Source of the DNA: Geodermatophilaceae bacterium
GTDB taxonomy: Bacteria > Actinomycetota > Actinomycetes > Mycobacteriales > Geodermatophilaceae
DNA: 8,414 bases
Reading direction: 5' to 3'
Assembly: GCA_013696785.1 (NCBI GenBank)
Contig: JACCXW010000111.1
Span: 1-8,414 of the forward strand
The first letter of the stretch is position 1; every line of letters starts with the position of its first letter. Positions 5,898-8,414 of this stretch are shown here, in pieces. The position numbers and the translations under genes are program-made. The notes beneath the pieces are model-generated. The model was given only the letters and a program-made list of their open reading frames with translations. It did no database searches and had not been told where the DNA came from.

Positions 5898-7417
5898 CCC
5901 GGGCTCCAACCGGTGAGCTGCGCGAAACTGTGCTGGTTTCGGTCCTTCATGAAGGTCTGGAAGGTGTCGAGGAATTCCTCACGGGCACGTTGCTGGACGG
6001 TATGAAGTTGAGCTGCCAGTTCGCCCATCGCCAGGATGGTCGCCGGCGGAGTCGTGCCGGTTTCCATCATCTCGGCGGCGAATCGTCGCAACTCCAGGCG
6101 CTGCACTTCGCTGTCCTGGAAGTCGCCGAGACACTCCTGCAGGCCTTTCAGCACCTGTACGGCGCCGCGCCGCTTCGACTTGTCGTGGAGCGAGGCGAAG
6201 ATCTCCAGGAGGTAGCGCAGTTCCTTGCAGCGCTTGCGCAAGTCGTGCAAGCGCTCGGCGGGTGAGTCCTGGTCGATGGTCGACCCCAAGCGCACCACTC
6301 GGCGGTGTGCGCGGCCGAGCCGGGCCCGGGCGAGTTCGGCCGTGGTGCCGTGGCCGGTCAGGCGTGGGTTGTCGCCGTTGGACAGGGTCGCCCAGCTGTT
6401 CAGGACTCGCTCGAAGCGGCGGGAGCGCAGTCCGCGGACAAGCCGGCGCAGTTCGGCCCGGCGGCGGGCTTCGAGGTGGTGGCGGAACGGTGTGAGGTCA
6501 CTCGCGTCCGCTGCACGCAGATGCTGGGCGAGCTCGGCCAGACTCAACCGGTAGACGTCCAGGTCCCTGGTGGGAGTCGTCAGGTCCCCCAGCCACTTCA
6601 GTTCGGACTGCAGCAGTTCGGACACCACGTGCGGGAGGACGTCACCTGTCAGCTTCACGGTCGATCTAGCTCGGCGTACGGCGACCCGCAAGTCATGGAG
6701 GAACTCAGTGTCCACATCGGACAGAACGCCGGGCAGATTCGCTTCGAGGGTGACCCGGAAGTCGTCCAAGACCAGGCGCACCGTTTCCTCGGCGGGACGA
6801 TCACCGTCGAGCTGGAGATCGACCTTCCCGGAGTAGTCGCCGGCGTGGCGCCCGACGGCTCGCAGCGCCTCGTCGTAGAGATCCCGCTCGTTGCGGTCGG
6901 CGCCGGGGATGGCGCCCAGCATGACCCGGATCCGATCGGCGTCTGGCTCATAGCCGCGCAACGCCGACACGGTGAAAAGCCTGTCGTGGCCGGAAAGATG
7001 CTCGACCCGGAGCCGGGCGACGGTCTTGTCATCGTCGTTCAGCAGGCGGATCTCGCGGCGCATACATTGCACGTGAGCCGTTGGCGTCAACGCCCGGATC
7101 CCTGCCGCGGCAGAGACCTGCTCTTGCAGTGGACCAGGAGGGAGAGCGTCTACGGATGCCGGTAACCGCAGCCTGGCCGCCGCCGCTGACAGCTTGTGCC
7201 CATCGGCACTCTCGAACTCCAGCCGGACCTCATCTCCGACCTTGGCCAGCAGTAGCTGCTGCCCGTTCCCATGCAAGCGCCAATCGAAGGTGTCCAGCCA
7301 CGTCCGCTCGACGTCGACTTCCGGACCGGTGACGGTCTGATAGCGGGGAGCGAGCGCGATCCCGATCGCGTCATCGCCCAGCCGGTCGAACCGGAGGTCC
7401 ATGGCGCCGTCGGTCAA
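5894..7417 (-). CDS. CHAD-domain protein with degenerate CYTH-like N-terminal half
   Basis: This 507-residue protein ends in a full CHAD helical domain, about residues 210-500. It has the paired motifs HDLRVAVRRARS (241-252), LKWLGDLTTPTRDLDV (273-288), HDLRKRCKELRYLLE (391-405) and LKGLQECLGDFQDSEV (423-438). The regularly spaced His, Arg and Lys residues form the polyphosphate-binding surface in this family. The N-terminal half resembles CYTH in TWLDTFDWRLHGNGQQLLL (39-57) and VRLEFESADG (64-73), but has no ExExK signature, so it is probably not a catalytic triphosphatase. TTG 7417 is chosen because GAAGGGGG lies about nine bases upstream; ATG 7402 is the alternative. It is the first gene of the operon and its stop overlaps the parA start. 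It differs clearly from the intact CYTH-CHAD protein at the operon's end. Confidence 0.9.
   Translation of the reverse strand: MTDGAMDLRFDRLGDDAIGIALAPRYQTVTGPEVDVERTWLDTFDWRLHGNGQQLLLAKVGDEVRLEFESADGHKLSAAAARLRLPASVDALPPGPLQEQVSAAAGIRALTPTAHVQCMRREIRLLNDDDKTVARLRVEHLSGHDRLFTVSALRGYEPDADRIRVMLGAIPGADRNERDLYDEALRAVGRHAGDYSGKVDLQLDGDRPAEETVRLVLDDFRVTLEANLPGVLSDVDTEFLHDLRVAVRRARSTVKLTGDVLPHVVSELLQSELKWLGDLTTPTRDLDVYRLSLAELAQHLRAADASDLTPFRHHLEARRRAELRRLVRGLRSRRFERVLNSWATLSNGDNPRLTGHGTTAELARARLGRAHRRVVRLGSTIDQDSPAERLHDLRKRCKELRYLLEIFASLHDKSKRRGAVQVLKGLQECLGDFQDSEVQRLELRRFAAEMMETGTTPPATILAMGELAAQLHTVQQRAREEFLDTFQTFMKDRNQHSFAQLTGWSPG
5904..5907 (-). promoter_or_regulatory. Ribosome binding site of the ParA gene
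   Basis: GGAG on the minus strand is six bases before GTG 5897, inside the 3' end of the upstream CHAD gene. It supports GTG 5897 over TTG 5909, which overlaps it. Confidence 0.55.
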
Positions 7418-7497
7418 TGGTTCGAGCCCCCTTCTCGGGTCGGCGGGCGGTGCGCTCGCGGTCCCAGGCTAGTGCCCGGCGGTGGCGCTACTGCTGC

Positions 7498-7872
7498 CTA
7501 TCCGTCTGACCATCGCTCTCGGTGCAGTACCTCCGCCAGCGGACGCCTTGGCCTCGTCACGGCCGACCCCATGGGTCGGTCACTCGCGTCCTTGTAGCCA
7601 ATCCCGATGACACCCACCTGTCGCAGCCCTGCCGGTATCCCCAGCTGTTCGCGAAGCTCCCGCTCACCGTCGGCGATGCCGAAGAACCAGGCGCCAAGCC
7701 CGCGGTCGACCGCCGCCTGCAGGATCAACATCGACGCCATGCCGGCATCGACGAACCAGAACGGAACTGGCCACGCCTCGGCATCCTGCAGGCCGAACTC
7801 GCTCTTGTCTGCCTGGCTGTAGCGGGCTGTGTAGGCGACGGGGTCCGTGAACACGAGCGCCCAACGCGGCAC
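7498..7872 (-). pseudogene. N-terminally truncated nitroreductase-family protein
   Basis: The 124 visible residues match the C-terminal part of a nitroreductase family: DPVAYTARYSQADKS, then AWPVPFWFVDAGMASMLILQ (about 33-52), AAVDRGLGAWFFGIADGE, LGIPAGLRQVGVIGIGY, and a closing RPLAEVLHRERW. Whole members are about 200 residues and begin with an Arg-rich FMN-binding segment; some 75-80 residues are missing here. An in-frame TGA lies six codons upstream of GTG 7872, and no matching N-terminal sequence was seen in the other minus-strand frames just upstream. Similarity begins right beside a perfect inverted repeat (7873-7899), which may mark a rearrangement endpoint. The protein lacks part of its flavin site and is probably inactive, although the remaining frame is clean. 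It lies 80 bases upstream of the CHAD operon on the same strand. Confidence 0.75.
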
Positions 7873-7899
7873 TGCGAATCCTTCCGGTCAGGATTCGCA
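7873..7899. repeat. Perfect 10-bp inverted repeat with 7-base loop
   Basis: TGCGAATCCT (7873-7882) and AGGATTCGCA (7890-7899) are exact reverse complements around TCCGGTC. The repeat directly abuts the GTG start of the truncated nitroreductase. It could be an operator, a terminator stem for the minus strand, or the scar of a rearrangement. There is no adjacent T-run. Confidence 0.7.
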
Positions 7900-7908
7900 A
7901 CGATCGTT
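7899..7908. promoter_or_regulatory. AACGATCGTT palindrome, possible operator
   Basis: A perfect 10-base palindrome that shares one base with the preceding inverted repeat. The form resembles operators of TetR-type repressors, but no regulator gene is in the window, so the role is a guess. Confidence 0.3.
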
Positions 7909-7919
7909 AGAAACCGCCC

Positions 7920-7941
7920 GTGATCGCCGCCTGACGATCAC
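7920..7941. repeat. 7-bp inverted repeat GTGATCG / CGATCAC
   Basis: GTGATCG (7920-7926) and CGATCAC (7935-7941) are exact reverse complements separated by eight bases. It is the third dyad within 70 bases and shares the core GATCG with the neighbouring palindrome. Confidence 0.45.
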
Positions 7942-7996
7942 CAGGACCGCCACCGAAGTTCAACGGGTAGCGGGACAACCTCCGACGTGCGTGCGC

Positions 7997-8042
7997 TCTG
8001 GGAGTTTCAGCGTGCTCTCAGGGAGTCTCAGCGTGCTCTCAG
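7997..8042 (+). promoter_or_regulatory. Helically phased TCAG direct-repeat array, likely response-regulator operator
   Basis: A 21-base unit occurs twice in tandem (8000-8020 and 8021-8041) with one mismatch, T versus C at the seventh position, followed by a partial third copy (GGAG). Finer reading shows TCAG at 8007, 8018, 8028 and 8039, with TCTG at 7997: five elements spaced 10, 11, 10 and 11 bases, one helical turn each. Such arrays are how OmpR/PhoB-type response regulators bind DNA head to tail. The array ends about 84 bases before the ATG of the downstream + strand gene, a suitable place for an activator site. Confidence 0.5.
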
Positions 8043-8070
8043 GAGCCATGGCGCAGCATGTCTCGCGTCG

Positions 8071-8076
8071 TAGAGT
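8071..8076 (+). promoter_or_regulatory. Possible -10 element TAGAGT
   Basis: TAGAGT resembles the TANNNT actinobacterial -10 box. The position 17 bases upstream (ATGGCG, 8048-8053) is a poor -35, which would fit an activator-dependent promoter with the TCAG array just upstream. The start site would fall near 8083. Confidence 0.3.
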
Positions 8077-8113
8077 AAGCGCAGCGCTACACACCGTCAC
8101 GTCCCCAGGAGCC

Positions 8114-8119
8114 GGAGAG
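8114..8119 (+). promoter_or_regulatory. Ribosome binding site of the right-edge gene
   Basis: GGAGAG with a six-base spacer before ATG 8126 marks this codon as the start of the open + strand frame. Confidence 0.6.
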
Positions 8120-8125
8120 TCGTTG

Positions 8126-8414
8126 ATGTCCACTCAAGTCGAAACCTCTGAACTGTTGAAGACGACATTGAATGCGCCGGCCGGAGCGGAAACCGAAGGT
8201 CAACTTAGTCCAGGTCGGCTTGCCCGAGCGAAGCAGGCCTACACCACCCGCTATGTCGATGTCAAGCGGGCGACTGGTTTGCTCGAGCATGCAATTCCGT
8301 GCATCGGTGACGTCGTGCTTGCTCGGGTCGAGGAGCTCGGACAGCACCTCAAGATCGAGCGGACCGACGGGCGCCGCGCGACGATGTTCCCGGGCGACGA
8401 ACTGATCGTTGCCT
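8126..8414 (+). CDS. Unrecognised protein, 5' part only
   Basis: The frame opens at ATG 8126 and continues without a stop to the window edge, giving the first 96 residues. The start MSTQVETSELLKTTLNAPAG is polar and probably flexible. A helix-like, basic RLARAKQAYTTRYVDVKRA stretch follows, and from about residue 60 there is a beta-rich segment: IPCIGDVVLARVEELGQHLK, then GRRATMFPGDELIVA. The GDVVLARV...PGDELIV pattern suggests a small beta-barrel. I have a vague memory of conserved actinobacterial and cyanobacterial proteins with such an N-terminus, but cannot name the family. There is no signal peptide. The upstream region has the best regulatory features in the window (TCAG array, GGAGAG ribosome binding site). 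It is divergent from the nitroreductase remnant. Confidence 0.7.
   Translation, partial: MSTQVETSELLKTTLNAPAGAETEGQLSPGRLARAKQAYTTRYVDVKRATGLLEHAIPCIGDVVLARVEELGQHLKIERTDGRRATMFPGDELIVA

Noticed and set aside
6305..7165. A 286-codon plus-strand open frame opposite the CHAD gene.
   Set aside because: The minus-strand frame carries conserved CHAD motifs over this span; the plus frame shows no recognisable domain and no good ribosome binding site was noted.
7418..7440. A GGTTCGAGCCC stretch resembling a tRNA T-loop.
   Set aside because: The flanking bases do not form a T-stem, and no acceptor, D or anticodon arms are present around it.
8087..8347. A minus-strand 86-codon frame opposite the right-edge gene.
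   Set aside because: The plus-strand frame has a strong ribosome binding site and protein-like composition; the minus frame has neither and shows no domain.

Overview
The window is GC-rich, densely coded DNA with many GTG and TTG starts. It looks like a chromosomal segment of a filamentous or soil actinobacterium. A red-type (form I) RuBisCO operon with its activase suggests an organism able to fix CO2 by the Calvin cycle, probably a facultative autotroph of the Pseudonocardia/Amycolatopsis/Mycobacterium type. The genus is inference; the phylum is well supported by a MutT1-type Nudix protein, an F420/PPOX-type oxidoreductase and CHAD proteins.

Left part (1-1684, + strand): the 3' end of cbbL, then cbbS and cbbX, closely spaced or overlapping. 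This is a classic red-type RuBisCO and activase operon. Next comes a small mixed region (1681-2693). It holds a 63-residue acidic low-complexity ORF with a very strong ribosome binding site, a PPOX-fold flavin/F420-binding protein (both - strand), and a divergent VOC/glyoxalase-like gene that appears to lack the middle of its domain.

Centre (2730-7417, - strand): a four-gene operon, read right to left. It encodes a CHAD protein with a degenerate CYTH half, an orphan ParA-type ATPase, a MutT1-like Nudix plus histidine-phosphatase protein, and a CYTH-CHAD protein. Two of the three junctions are 4-base GTGA/ATGA stop-start overlaps. CHAD domains bind polyphosphate, CYTH domains hydrolyse triphosphates, and mutT1 sits beside ppk in mycobacteria. 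The operon therefore reads as a polyphosphate-linked module with a possible ParA-driven granule-positioning function. That function is inferred and is the most interesting idea in the window. The histidine-phosphatase half of the MutT1-like protein has Asn and Glu where the two catalytic histidines are expected.

Right part (7498-8414): an N-terminally truncated nitroreductase (- strand), a 253-base intergenic region with several perfect dyads and a helically phased TCAG direct-repeat array, and the 5' part of an unrecognised + strand gene that runs off the window. No tRNA, rRNA, CRISPR array or insertion sequence was seen.
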